DNA of 13,485 bases from NCBI GenBank assembly GCA_910580005.1, contig CAJTXH010000077.1, forward strand, positions 1 to 13,485, in the 5' to 3' direction. This document shows, piece after piece, positions 1-7,175 of the stretch. Under the pieces are notes generated by a model, which was not told the DNA's origin, searched no databases, and was given only the letters and a program-made list of their open reading frames with translations. The translations under genes were made by a program, and so were the position numbers. The number at the start of each line of letters is the position of its first letter. Within the stretch, counting starts at the first letter, position 1. Origin of the DNA: an uncultured Lachnospiraceae bacterium (GTDB lineage: Bacteria > Bacillota > Clostridia > Lachnospirales > Lachnospiraceae).

Positions 1-19
1 CCAGTGCTGAAAGCACTGG
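1..19. repeat. Perfect short hairpin at window edge
   Basis: CCAGTGCTGAAAGCACTGG folds into a perfect 8-bp GC-rich stem around a 3-nt GAA loop. It touches the left edge, so the full element may extend beyond the window. TTTG follows on the plus strand. It may be part of the terminator of a gene to the left, or one unit of a palindromic repeat together with the hairpin at 20-57. Confidence 0.6.
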
Positions 20-57
20 TTTGTTACTATGAAGCCGTAAGGCTTCATAGTAACAAA
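20..57. repeat. Perfect 17-bp-stem inverted repeat
   Basis: The arm TTTGTTACTATGAAGCC (20-36) and its exact complement (41-57) enclose a 4-nt GTAA loop. A 17-bp stem with no mismatch is very unlikely by chance. It starts directly after the hairpin at 1-19. No clear T-tract follows on either strand, so it is not a classic intrinsic terminator. A dispersed palindromic repeat or a bidirectional 3'-end-stabilising structure are the likely alternatives. I see no second copy in this window. Confidence 0.65.
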
Positions 58-171
58 TAATAACGAATTGTATATAATTATGAGAGCGCGCCATGAATAT
101 ATTTTCTAATATATATAATTGTTATTACCAGTTAATGAAAAACATATTAAACCATCCTGGTGTATTTTCTG

Positions 172-218
172 AAAAAGACAGGCACAGATTATTCAAGAAT
201 AATCTGTGCCTGTTTTTT
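172..218. terminator. Strong bidirectional intrinsic terminator
   Basis: A 16-bp perfect stem (178-193 with 198-213, arm ACAGGCACAGATTATT) closes a CAAG loop. It has an A-run on its left and a T-run on its right (214-218), so it can end transcription on both strands. On the minus strand it lies directly past the sulfotransferase stop codon (217-219) and overlaps it slightly. It therefore ends the leftward transcript. Confidence 0.85.
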
Positions 219-2205
219 AGCTCCTCTTTTCAAATGCTATTTCATAATCTGTTGTATAAGTCTTTGATAAATACTGTATTGCAAGTTTATATGAACCAGC
301 AGGTATATTTTGTAATGGCATACTTACAAAATACGCCTGTGTCTTAAATACTTTAAGAGGCTGTGTTGTATTTGTAAAGTCCTGCATATAAACTATTTTA
401 TCATCATTATAAAGATATATTTTTTCCAGGTCATGGTCTGTTGCATAAACCTGTATTAAATCGCCATACCTGCGGAATTTAAGTGCATCAGCAACTTCAT
501 TTGTCATGCTGCCTGCTGTCTTTAATTCCTCTGGCATTTCCTCCAGGCAGACAGGCTGTGCAAGTTCCCCTGGCATCATATCCGTATCAAGCTGGAGCGG
601 CTGTGCCATTGACTGTATATTAAAATCAAATGTATGTGCAGAAAAATAATCTGTCAGGCACGATATTTCATTTATGCACTCACCTGTATTATAATCAAAT
701 TCATAAAACTTGGCATTATAATCGTCTACAGGTGGTTTAAAATGGGCACACATAGCAAGTACAGTATTGCTCCCAGGATTATATTCACTGTTAGAACGTG
801 TTATGCTTAAAGGTGTCTCAAAACGTTTGTCCTGCCTTACAGTCCTGTTCTTTTCATCTACTGTATAAAAACAGACATATGACTTTTCCTTGCCATCAAA
901 CCATTTTACAGGCCTTCTGTTAGCTGTATGGTTATCAAAAAGCATAAGGCGCAGCGTACCAGGGTCATTGTCTGTCCCATCATGTACAATCTGTATGCCA
1001 TGCTGCTGGAAGAACCAGTCATGTCCCCCTACAGGTTTAAGGACTTTATCTTCAACATTAGTGCCTTTATAAAACTCAGGCTTAGCTATAAGCCATACAA
1101 TCTCCCTTTTTCCAAGGTTAATCTTGGCTATTGTATGGATATTCCTCATTGAAACAACCACACAGCCTTCTGCTGGTATATAATCTATTGAGTTAATATG
1201 CGCCCAGTCATTCCTTGTCTTATATGTGTCATCAAATAAGTCATTCATACTAAGCTCATATACAGTTTCACCTGTTATACGGTCAACCTCGATAATGGAA
1301 TTTTCCATATAGGTATCATGCATGGAACTTGAAAGCCCAAGTATATTGCCGCCTGGCTCTTTCTCTATAGCCCAGTGGTGCATGCCTTTCTTTTGGTGGT
1401 AAGTGCGGTAAACCCTTCCAAGCATATCCATTTCATGTGTAATAACCGTATGTGCATTGCCATATGCTGGTATACGCATCTTTTTCTCAGGAAAAAGGAA
1501 CCTTCCATCTTTAAAAAGATAGACGCCATAATATTGCGGTACCCTGTTTAATGCAAACCTTATATTCCCATTTGTATCAAAACCATATACCCCGCCCTGG
1601 TATCCGCCTGATGCAAATATAAAATCCCCTGAAAACGGCCTGCTGCTTTTTGTAATTTTAATACAGTTATGGACAGGATTGTTTAACACAGGCGTCTTTA
1701 TCTTAATGTTTTTGGAAGCAATTACATTGTTATTCCCATCAAGCAGGCGTACAATTACAGGGTTAAAACGCCCTTCATAAAGCCCAAGTACTGGCACACG
1801 GTGCAATGTTGTAATTGTTTCATCGCACTTTGTATAATCACCAGAACCATTGTACCCTTTAATAGTATACTCAACTTTACATGGATTTCCTATAGTATTA
1901 AAAACCATTAAAGCTGAAAGCGGTGAAATCTTATAAGGGTTATTAATTACAAGGATATTCCTAAAACTGTACTCTCCATTTTGATGAAGCCCTTCAATCA
2001 TACGCTCCTTCCAGTATGTTAAAAATACAGGAGGCTCTGTTTTATCCTCAAGGTTAGAATTATAAGAATTAACAAGCAGTTCACTTTTATATGGAAACTT
2101 TTTTGCCTCTTTTGTAAATCTGCCTTCGCTACATGTTGATGTGTTAAGCACTACCTTTTTAACCACCTTTTTAATTGGGGTTAAAACTTTTGATAATGTG
2201 TTCAT
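217..2205 (-). CDS. Arylsulfate sulfotransferase (ASST family), no signal peptide
   Basis: This 662-residue protein resembles the ASST (arylsulfotransferase) family. These enzymes move a sulfuryl group from a phenolic sulfate ester to another phenol through a sulfo-histidine intermediate, without PAPS. The catalytic landmarks are visible: MHHW (H276/H277), DWAHINSI (H336), VSMR (R354) and FFQQHG (H402). From memory of the E. coli enzyme they correspond to H252, H356, R374 and the transiently sulfated H436. An Ig-like N-terminal part (about 60-175) precedes the beta-propeller (about 190-530), and a beta-rich tail ends the protein. Characterised proteobacterial homologues are periplasmic. Here the N-terminus has lysines but no hydrophobic core, so the protein looks cytosolic. 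The ATG is supported by GGAG 8 nt upstream. The gene has its own promoter (2270-2298) and terminator. The family call is firm; the physiological donor and acceptor are unknown. Confidence 0.88.
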   Translation of the reverse strand: MNTLSKVLTPIKKVVKKVVLNTSTCSEGRFTKEAKKFPYKSELLVNSYNSNLEDKTEPPVFLTYWKERMIEGLHQNGEYSFRNILVINNPYKISPLSALMVFNTIGNPCKVEYTIKGYNGSGDYTKCDETITTLHRVPVLGLYEGRFNPVIVRLLDGNNNVIASKNIKIKTPVLNNPVHNCIKITKSSRPFSGDFIFASGGYQGGVYGFDTNGNIRFALNRVPQYYGVYLFKDGRFLFPEKKMRIPAYGNAHTVITHEMDMLGRVYRTYHQKKGMHHWAIEKEPGGNILGLSSSMHDTYMENSIIEVDRITGETVYELSMNDLFDDTYKTRNDWAHINSIDYIPAEGCVVVSMRNIHTIAKINLGKREIVWLIAKPEFYKGTNVEDKVLKPVGGHDWFFQQHGIQIVHDGTDNDPGTLRLMLFDNHTANRRPVKWFDGKEKSYVCFYTVDEKNRTVRQDKRFETPLSITRSNSEYNPGSNTVLAMCAHFKPPVDDYNAKFYEFDYNTGECINEISCLTDYFSAHTFDFNIQSMAQPLQLDTDMMPGELAQPVCLEEMPEELKTAGSMTNEVADALKFRRYGDLIQVYATDHDLEKIYLYNDDKIVYMQDFTNTTQPLKVFKTQAYFVSMPLQNIPAGSYKLAIQYLSKTYTTDYEIAFEKRS

Positions 2206-2245
2206 TTTTTTACTCCGATACCGTACAATAAAGATTAATTATAAA

Positions 2246-2264
2246 TATTAAGATTTTCTTAATA
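2246..2264. promoter_or_regulatory. Candidate operator over the sulfotransferase start site
   Basis: TATTAAGATTTTCTTAATA is a perfect dyad of two 8-bp arms around TTT. It lies 6 bp downstream of the -10 box, on or just after the predicted transcription start, where a bound repressor would block initiation. The AT-rich context lowers the significance. The cognate regulator is not in the window. Confidence 0.4.
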
Positions 2265-2269
2265 AATTT

Positions 2270-2298
2270 ATTATATCTTATCATGAAAATTTTTACAA
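2270..2298 (-). promoter_or_regulatory. Sigma-A-type promoter of the sulfotransferase gene
   Basis: On the minus strand, TTGTAA (2298-2293) is followed by a 17-bp spacer and a perfect TATAAT (2275-2270). Transcription should start near 2263, giving a leader of about 58 nt before the ATG at 2205. It lies in the 109-bp gap after the beta-helix gene, so the sulfotransferase can be expressed independently of the upstream genes. Confidence 0.7.
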
Positions 2299-2314
2299 CT
2301 ATAATTTAAAAATA

Positions 2315-2983
2315 TCAATATTTTTCTGCGATTTCACCTCTGCTTTTATATATGCTACTGCCAGGGATATACCCACGTACCATTGAAAGAGGGTAAATAT
2401 TTGTATTACTTCCTATAACCGTGCCCGGGTTCAAGACACTGTTGCACCCTACTTCTACAAAATTGCCAAGTATTGCACCCATTTTTTTAAGCCCTGTGCC
2501 AATTTTATCTCCTTCATACCACAATGTAACCATAGTCTTATCAGATTTTACATTAGATGTAATTGAGCCAGCACCCATATGTGACTTATAGCCAAGTATA
2601 GAGTCTCCTACATAATTATAATGTGGTACTTGCACATTGTTAAAAAGAAGTACATTCTTAAGTTCAGTAGAATTACCAACAACACAGTTTTCACCAACAA
2701 TGGCATTGCCCCTTATGAATGCACAGTGGCGTACTTCTGTGTTTTTCCCTATAATACAAGGTCCTGTAATCTGGGCTGTTGGTGCAACCCTTGCACTCTT
2801 TGCAATCCAGATGTTTTCACCCTTAAGTTTATATTCTTCCATATCAAGCCTGTTTCCAAGCTCTGTTATAAAATCCTTAATCTTAGGAAGGACTTCCCAT
2901 GGAAATTCTGTATCTTCAAAAATTCCTGCTGCTATAGTTTCATCCATATTAAATAATGTCCTGTTTTTTAACTTATCATACAT
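2315..2983 (-). CDS. Left-handed beta-helix (hexapeptide repeat) protein, GlmU-C-like
   Basis: This 222-residue protein has a short helical N-terminal region (about 1-45) and then many imperfect hexapeptide turns (about 58-210), such as IIGKNTEV, IVGENCVV and VIGSNTNI. This is the left-handed beta-helix of acyl- and sugar-nucleotide transferases. The stretch around VPHYNYVGDSILG and MGAGSITSN resembles the acetyltransferase half of GlmU (VPHLSYIGDA, GAGTI), but there is no N-terminal nucleotidyltransferase domain. A role in sugar-nucleotide or cell-envelope metabolism is possible; the substrate cannot be read from the sequence. I chose the ATG at 2983 because GGGAGG precedes it at good spacing. 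A longer frame to 3040 has a hydrophobic, non-homologous extension and no such site. The gene lies 58 bp after topB. Confidence 0.75.
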   Translation of the reverse strand: MYDKLKNRTLFNMDETIAAGIFEDTEFPWEVLPKIKDFITELGNRLDMEEYKLKGENIWIAKSARVAPTAQITGPCIIGKNTEVRHCAFIRGNAIVGENCVVGNSTELKNVLLFNNVQVPHYNYVGDSILGYKSHMGAGSITSNVKSDKTMVTLWYEGDKIGTGLKKMGAILGNFVEVGCNSVLNPGTVIGSNTNIYPLSMVRGYIPGSSIYKSRGEIAEKY

Positions 2984-3041
2984 AATAACCTCCCATGCCG
3001 CTTCCAACGGCACAAATAATAATAAAAAATGCCTTTCCACA

Positions 3042-5114
3042 CTATTTATAATATGCTGCTGCTGTATCGAAGCATTGTCTTAAGCCGTAAGAATTGTTAA
3101 TACTTTTTACTCCTTCAACACGCCTTATAATAAAATCATCAAGTTTTTTCATATATTCCTCTTCTGTAATCTTACCTTCAGCAACAAGTGCAAGCCCAAG
3201 TTCCCAGCTTGCTGTAAGTTCAGGGTTAAGCAGTGAACGTATTGAGGAATTTACAACATCATAAACCATTTCACCAATAAGTTCAGGTGTAATTATCTGT
3301 GTTTTTTTATTAAGTTTAAGGTACTTAATCTTAACGAGCTTGCTTAATATTTCAGCCCTTGTCGCACTTGTGCCAATGCCGCTTCCTTTTATCTGTGCAC
3401 GTAAATCTTCATCTTCTATTAACTGTCCTGCATTTTCCATTGCAAGTATTATTGAACCTGAATTATAACGCTTCGGGGGTGAAGTTTCACCCTCCTTTAT
3501 CCCTGTACTGTTAAAATCCACTTCCATGCCCTTTTTAAGCTGTTTCACCATATTTATAAGGTTTTCATCAAATGTTTCCTGCTCCTGGCTCCCGTCCCCT
3601 GCTTCTTCCTTTGGGACATTTTTATCCACAGTTTCCTTTTTTGCAAATGACGCTGTTGCAAGTTCAAGATAGCCTTGTTTTACAAGTACCTTAAAATTAG
3701 CAAAAAACTGTTCTTTGCCATGCCTTATAACAAGTGATGTTTTCATATATTCCGCTGGAGGGTAAAATATGCATAAAAACCTGCGCACTATTACTTCATA
3801 TATTCTTGATGACCTTAAATCCAGGCTCTTTAAAGCCCCAAGACCCTGGCCTGTTGGTATTATTGCATAATGGTCTGTAATCTGTTTGTCATTAACATAC
3901 CTTGTGCGTGCAATATTTTTATAACTTTCACTTTGCAGGATATTTTGTGCATATGTACTGGTAACCTGGTAATTGCACAGCCCTGAAATATTTTTCTTTA
4001 TTTCTTTGGCTACTGCTGTGGAAAGTACCCTTGCATCAGTCCTTGGATATGTTACAAGCTTTTTCTCATAAAGTTCCTGCACAATTTTAAGCGTTTCATC
4101 AGGGCTTGTTTTAAAAAGCTTAGAGCATGTATTTTGTAATTCTGCAAGGTTAAATAATAACGGAGGGTTCTTCTTTTCTTTTTTTCTCTCTGCTTTCTCT
4201 ATAACAGCTTTGTTATCCATATAAAGAAATAAATCCTCATTATCATTATTGCCGCCGCCCGCTGCCACTGTGCCAAGTGCCTGGCAAAGAACTTTTGCAT
4301 CTTCTTTTTTCTTAAAACCATTTTCTTTATAAAGAAGTGGTGATTTAAAGTAATCTGAACCTTCTATGGCACGCCATTCACCGCTAAACCCTGTGCCGCC
4401 ATAGCTAAAATGCCCTAAAACCCTGTAAAACGGCGTTTTCACAAAGCTTCTTATCTCACGTTCACGCTTAACAACCATTCCAAGTACACAAGTCATAACC
4501 CTTCCTACAGATATAGCCACCCATTTGCCATTTTTAAGATAATTCATAACAGCTGGCCCATATTTTAAAGACAGTACACGTGAAAAATTAATTCCCATAA
4601 GATAGTCTTCTTTAGCCCTTAAATATGCTGATGCAGAAAGATTGTCATACTCTGACAATGGCTTTGCTTCACGTATCCCTCTCTGTATCTCCTCTTCTGT
4701 CTGTGAATCAATCCACACCCGCCTCTTATCCTTATCTTTTGGCACTTTTGCCATCTGGTCTACAAGCCTGTAAATATATTCACCTTCACGCCCTGAATCA
4801 GTACATACATAAATCCTCGTAACATCCTTCCTGTTTAAAAGACCTTCAACTATTTTAAACTGCTTTTTAACATCAGGTATAAGTTCATAAAGAAAAGAAG
4901 CAGGCAGGAAAGGAAGTGTATTTAATGACCACTTTTTTAATGCAGGGTCATATACATCAGGATAACTCATTGTTACAAGATGCCCTACACACCATGTAAC
5001 AATATATCTTTCCGACTCAAGATATCCTTTTCCCTGGCTGCCTGCCACTCCAAGAACTTTTGCAAACTCCTTCGCAACGCTTGGTTTCTCTGCTATAAAT
5101 AAATATTTATCCAT
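3042..5114 (-). CDS. topB: DNA topoisomerase III-like type IA topoisomerase
   Basis: This 690-residue type IA topoisomerase relaxes or decatenates DNA by passing strands through a single-strand break. Visible motifs are IAEKPS (8-13, with E9), the TOPRIM motif TDSGREGE (105-112), AISVGRVMT (200-208), the catalytic tyrosine Y356 in TYPRTD, PPKRY (546-550) and GSGIGTSATRAEIL (577-590). There is no C-terminal zinc ribbon. Two low-complexity charged insertions occur at about 283-316 and 491-517. The usual DxDRE acidic triad reads DSGRE, so the second Asp is Gly. As I recall, plasmid-type TraE-like topoisomerases share this feature. The ATG at 5114 has only a weak GGGG about 13 nt upstream, and no better in-frame start exists before a stop. 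It lies 35 bp after the small membrane protein gene and is probably cotranscribed with it. Confidence 0.9.
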   Translation of the reverse strand: MDKYLFIAEKPSVAKEFAKVLGVAGSQGKGYLESERYIVTWCVGHLVTMSYPDVYDPALKKWSLNTLPFLPASFLYELIPDVKKQFKIVEGLLNRKDVTRIYVCTDSGREGEYIYRLVDQMAKVPKDKDKRRVWIDSQTEEEIQRGIREAKPLSEYDNLSASAYLRAKEDYLMGINFSRVLSLKYGPAVMNYLKNGKWVAISVGRVMTCVLGMVVKREREIRSFVKTPFYRVLGHFSYGGTGFSGEWRAIEGSDYFKSPLLYKENGFKKKEDAKVLCQALGTVAAGGGNNDNEDLFLYMDNKAVIEKAERKKEKKNPPLLFNLAELQNTCSKLFKTSPDETLKIVQELYEKKLVTYPRTDARVLSTAVAKEIKKNISGLCNYQVTSTYAQNILQSESYKNIARTRYVNDKQITDHYAIIPTGQGLGALKSLDLRSSRIYEVIVRRFLCIFYPPAEYMKTSLVIRHGKEQFFANFKVLVKQGYLELATASFAKKETVDKNVPKEEAGDGSQEQETFDENLINMVKQLKKGMEVDFNSTGIKEGETSPPKRYNSGSIILAMENAGQLIEDEDLRAQIKGSGIGTSATRAEILSKLVKIKYLKLNKKTQIITPELIGEMVYDVVNSSIRSLLNPELTASWELGLALVAEGKITEEEYMKKLDDFIIRRVEGVKSINNSYGLRQCFDTAAAYYK

Positions 5115-5149
5115 ATTAATTATTAATCCCCGTCAGTTGTCCTGGTAAC

Positions 5150-5308
5150 TTAATTTTTGCACTTATTAGCACAATATGGTGATTTTACAAATTCTTTAAG
5201 CGCCTTTTCAGCAAAAACTACTGCTACAATTATACTTCCTGCTACACAGGCATATTTTACAATTTTAGTGACATTAATATCAACATTTACTTCTGTCTTT
5301 TTACCCAT
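5150..5308 (-). CDS. Small single-span membrane protein, 52 residues
   Basis: The frame runs from ATG (5308) to TAA (5150). It encodes 52 residues: a polar N-terminus (MGKKTEVNVDINVTK), a hydrophobic segment at about 16-33 (IVKYACVAGSIIVAVVFA), and a short charged tail with a CxxxC pair (C46, C50). AGAAAGGA upstream of the ATG is a plausible ribosome binding site. It fits the 5' gap of topB well, 35 bp before topB and 36 bp after hydE, with no terminator on either side. Coding is therefore likely although the frame is short. One membrane helix with a short cytosolic or external tail is predicted. I do not recognise the family and assign no function. Confidence 0.6.
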   Translation of the reverse strand: MGKKTEVNVDINVTKIVKYACVAGSIIVAVVFAEKALKEFVKSPYCANKCKN

Positions 5309-5344
5309 TATCCAACATCCTTTCTGCATATATAATTATAAATA

Positions 5345-6406
5345 CTATAAAAGTTTACAGTCCCCACGCCCTGTTACCATCCTTCCGCCTGTTTTTTCTA
5401 TGCTTTCCTTTAAAAGCTGTATACATTGTGCTGACTCCCCGCCTGTAGATAATTTATTGTCATAAAGGCAGTATTTATCTCTGGCATAAGCAGGTGAAAG
5501 ATTTGGCATCACAACATTTGCCCCTGCCATAAGCCCCATTTCACGCCCTCCAGGCGCAATAGTGCCAAGCGCAGTTGTAGCAGGAAGCAGCACATATGGA
5601 AGCATAAGCCTGGTAATGCCAAGCAGGAAAAGGGTCTGTTCCAGTGTACCATTTTCTTTGTCTGCAAATGGTGTGTCCTTCTGTGAAATAAAAGGCCCTA
5701 TCCCCACCATATGCGGCTTTAATTCATGCAGGAAATATAAATCTTCCACAATGCACTCTGGCGTCTGGTATGGTGAACCTGCCATAAACCCTGCACCTGT
5801 CTGGTATCCTATCTCCTTAAGCTGCAAAAGGCATTCCTTCCTGTGGCTTAAGGACATTCCTGCAGGATGGAGTTTATTATAATGTTCTTCTGTAGCTGTT
5901 TCATGGCGCAGAAGATACCTGTCTGCACCACTTTCATACCACGCAAGGTAGTCTTTATAATCCCTTTCGCCAACAGAAAGTGTAATAGCACAGTCTGGGT
6001 GCTTTTTTTTAATACTTTCTATAATAACACAAAGCCTCTCCTTAGTAAAATACATATCCTCGCCTCCCTGTAACACAAATGTACGGAAGCCAAGGCTGTA
6101 CCCTTCATCACAGCATCTGTATATTTCTTCGTCACTAAGCCTGTACCGGCTTAAATTTCTGTTGCCATGCCTTATTCCACAATAATAACAGTTATTCCGG
6201 CAGTAATTGGTAAATTCAACCAGCCCGCGTATATACACATCATTGCCATATATATTTCTACGTACCTGTCTTGCAAGCTTAAAAAGATACTCTGCATCTT
6301 CTTTGCTATGGCAAGTTAATAACTGGACAAACTCTTCCTTATCCAGCATCTCCCCGGCATAAAGCCTGTCAGCCAGGAGCATCTGGCTTGTTTTTGCTTC
6401 TGGCAT
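5345..6406 (-). CDS. hydE: [FeFe]-hydrogenase maturase HydE (radical SAM)
   Basis: This 353-residue radical SAM enzyme of the HydE family makes the organometallic precursor of the H-cluster of [FeFe] hydrogenase, together with HydG and HydF. The 4Fe-4S/SAM motif CX3CX2C is C69, C73 and C76 (NYCRNNCYYCG). The SAM-binding GGED-type element is at 114-117, and the HydE-type signature YLLRHET is at 164-170. The C-terminal barrel and length match the family. The optional second cluster (CX7CX2C in Thermotoga maritima HydE, from memory) is not intact: only C313, C328 and C350 lie in that region. The start is 2 nt past the LUD stop. The Shine-Dalgarno is weak, so translation is probably coupled. No hydF, hydG or hydrogenase gene is in the window. 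BioB-like enzymes are a less likely alternative. Confidence 0.88.
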   Translation of the reverse strand: MPEAKTSQMLLADRLYAGEMLDKEEFVQLLTCHSKEDAEYLFKLARQVRRNIYGNDVYIRGLVEFTNYCRNNCYYCGIRHGNRNLSRYRLSDEEIYRCCDEGYSLGFRTFVLQGGEDMYFTKERLCVIIESIKKKHPDCAITLSVGERDYKDYLAWYESGADRYLLRHETATEEHYNKLHPAGMSLSHRKECLLQLKEIGYQTGAGFMAGSPYQTPECIVEDLYFLHELKPHMVGIGPFISQKDTPFADKENGTLEQTLFLLGITRLMLPYVLLPATTALGTIAPGGREMGLMAGANVVMPNLSPAYARDKYCLYDNKLSTGGESAQCIQLLKESIEKTGGRMVTGRGDCKLL

Positions 6407-6408
6407 AA

Positions 6409-7068
6409 TTAATAGCCTAACTCCTCTCCCACAAGTATAACTTTAATACGCCCTGGAATACGTGACATCCTTGTTACCACAATCTGCCCACAGATACAGC
6501 CATCAGACAGGCAGTCCATGCACCTCCCGGCACTGGCACATGGTGTTTCAAGCCCAAGCCTTACAGCATTCGGCGGTGCAGCAATATTTCTTGTACGTGA
6601 AACTGCTTCTGGCACATCCTTTACTATTTTGTTCATTCCTGCAATAATTATTACATTTTCTGGCCCATTGCAAAGACAGGCAACCCTGTTCCCATTACCA
6701 TCAATATTTACAAGTTCCCCATCCATTGTAATTGCATTAGAACTCATAAAATAATAATCTGATGTAGCAATTTTGCCAAACATCTCTCTTTTTTCCTCAG
6801 GGGTCTTTGCATCTGCCTTATCATAAATTATGTAATCACCTGATTCTTTTAAATCAGCAAGCAGCCCTATTTCATCCAGGGTAACAGAACCTCCCCACGA
6901 AACAGTACAGTCTGGTGTAAGGAAACGCTTTGCCTTGGCATTGGCTTCCTCCCTGTCAATACAGTAATAGCCTTCAATGCCACGGAGATTAAATTTATTA
7001 ATAATATTTTCAGCAAGGTTCTGGTAATTTATCTGCTTTGGTGTAAATATTGTTTCATTAACATCCAT
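6409..7068 (-). CDS. LUD-domain (DUF162) protein with C-terminal cysteine cluster
   Basis: This 219-residue protein belongs to the LUD family (LutB/LutC, formerly DUF162). Characterised members take part in lactate oxidation or ligand-linked redox metabolism. Visible markers are SWGGSVTLDEIGL (57-69), the GNGNRVA loop (124-130) and the NGPENVIIIAGMNKIV region (134-149). A C-terminal cysteine cluster (C177, C183, C186, C191, C193) looks able to bind a metal or an Fe-S cluster. This fits the stand-alone clostridial subfamily often annotated as lactate utilisation protein; no lutA or lutB neighbour is present, so lactate use is not shown. The ATG is supported by AAGGAGG 8 nt upstream. It is the first gene after the promoter at 7101-7109 and abuts hydE with a 2-nt gap. 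Confidence 0.8.
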   Translation of the reverse strand: MDVNETIFTPKQINYQNLAENIINKFNLRGIEGYYCIDREEANAKAKRFLTPDCTVSWGGSVTLDEIGLLADLKESGDYIIYDKADAKTPEEKREMFGKIATSDYYFMSSNAITMDGELVNIDGNGNRVACLCNGPENVIIIAGMNKIVKDVPEAVSRTRNIAAPPNAVRLGLETPCASAGRCMDCLSDGCICGQIVVTRMSRIPGRIKVILVGEELGY

Positions 7069-7100
7069 TAGTAATGCCTCCTTTTTGGTTTAATAGGACA

Positions 7101-7109
7101 ATTATAACA
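7101..7109 (-). promoter_or_regulatory. Extended -10 promoter of the LUD-hydE transcript
   Basis: The minus strand reads TGTTATAAT, a TG-n-TATAAT extended -10 box (TATAAT at 7106-7101). No good -35 hexamer lies at 17 bp; the nearest, TTGCTG, is about 20 bp upstream inside the terminator stem. The start site should be near 7094, about 26 nt before the LUD ATG. The promoter lies just past the terminator at 7120-7146, which marks an operon boundary. Confidence 0.6.
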
Positions 7110-7119
7110 CAAATACTGG

Positions 7120-7146
7120 AAAAAAACAGCAAGAAAGCGCTTGCCG
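7120..7146 (-). terminator. Intrinsic terminator after the flavoprotein gene
   Basis: On the minus strand, CGGCAAG and CTTGCTG pair as a 7-bp stem with one G-U pair around a CGCTTT loop, followed by seven Ts (7126-7120). It lies 29 bp past the stop of the NimA-like gene and ends the mannoside operon before the next promoter. Confidence 0.75.
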
Positions 7147-7175
7147 GGTTACTGATGATGGTTATTGCAACTGTT

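Noticed and set aside
93..347. 84-residue plus-strand open frame
   Set aside because: It runs through the strong terminator hairpin and into the 3' end of the sulfotransferase gene on the other strand, has no good ribosome binding site and has low-complexity composition.
2996..3012. Small hairpin (TGCCG/CGGCA) just upstream of the beta-helix ribosome binding site
   Set aside because: It has only 5 bp with a 7-nt loop, no T-run and no match to a known riboswitch; it is too weak to call a regulatory element.
2984..3040. N-terminal extension of the beta-helix protein to 3040
   Set aside because: The added 19 residues are hydrophobic and unlike the family, and the ATG at 2983 has the clear GGGAGG site while the upstream one has none.
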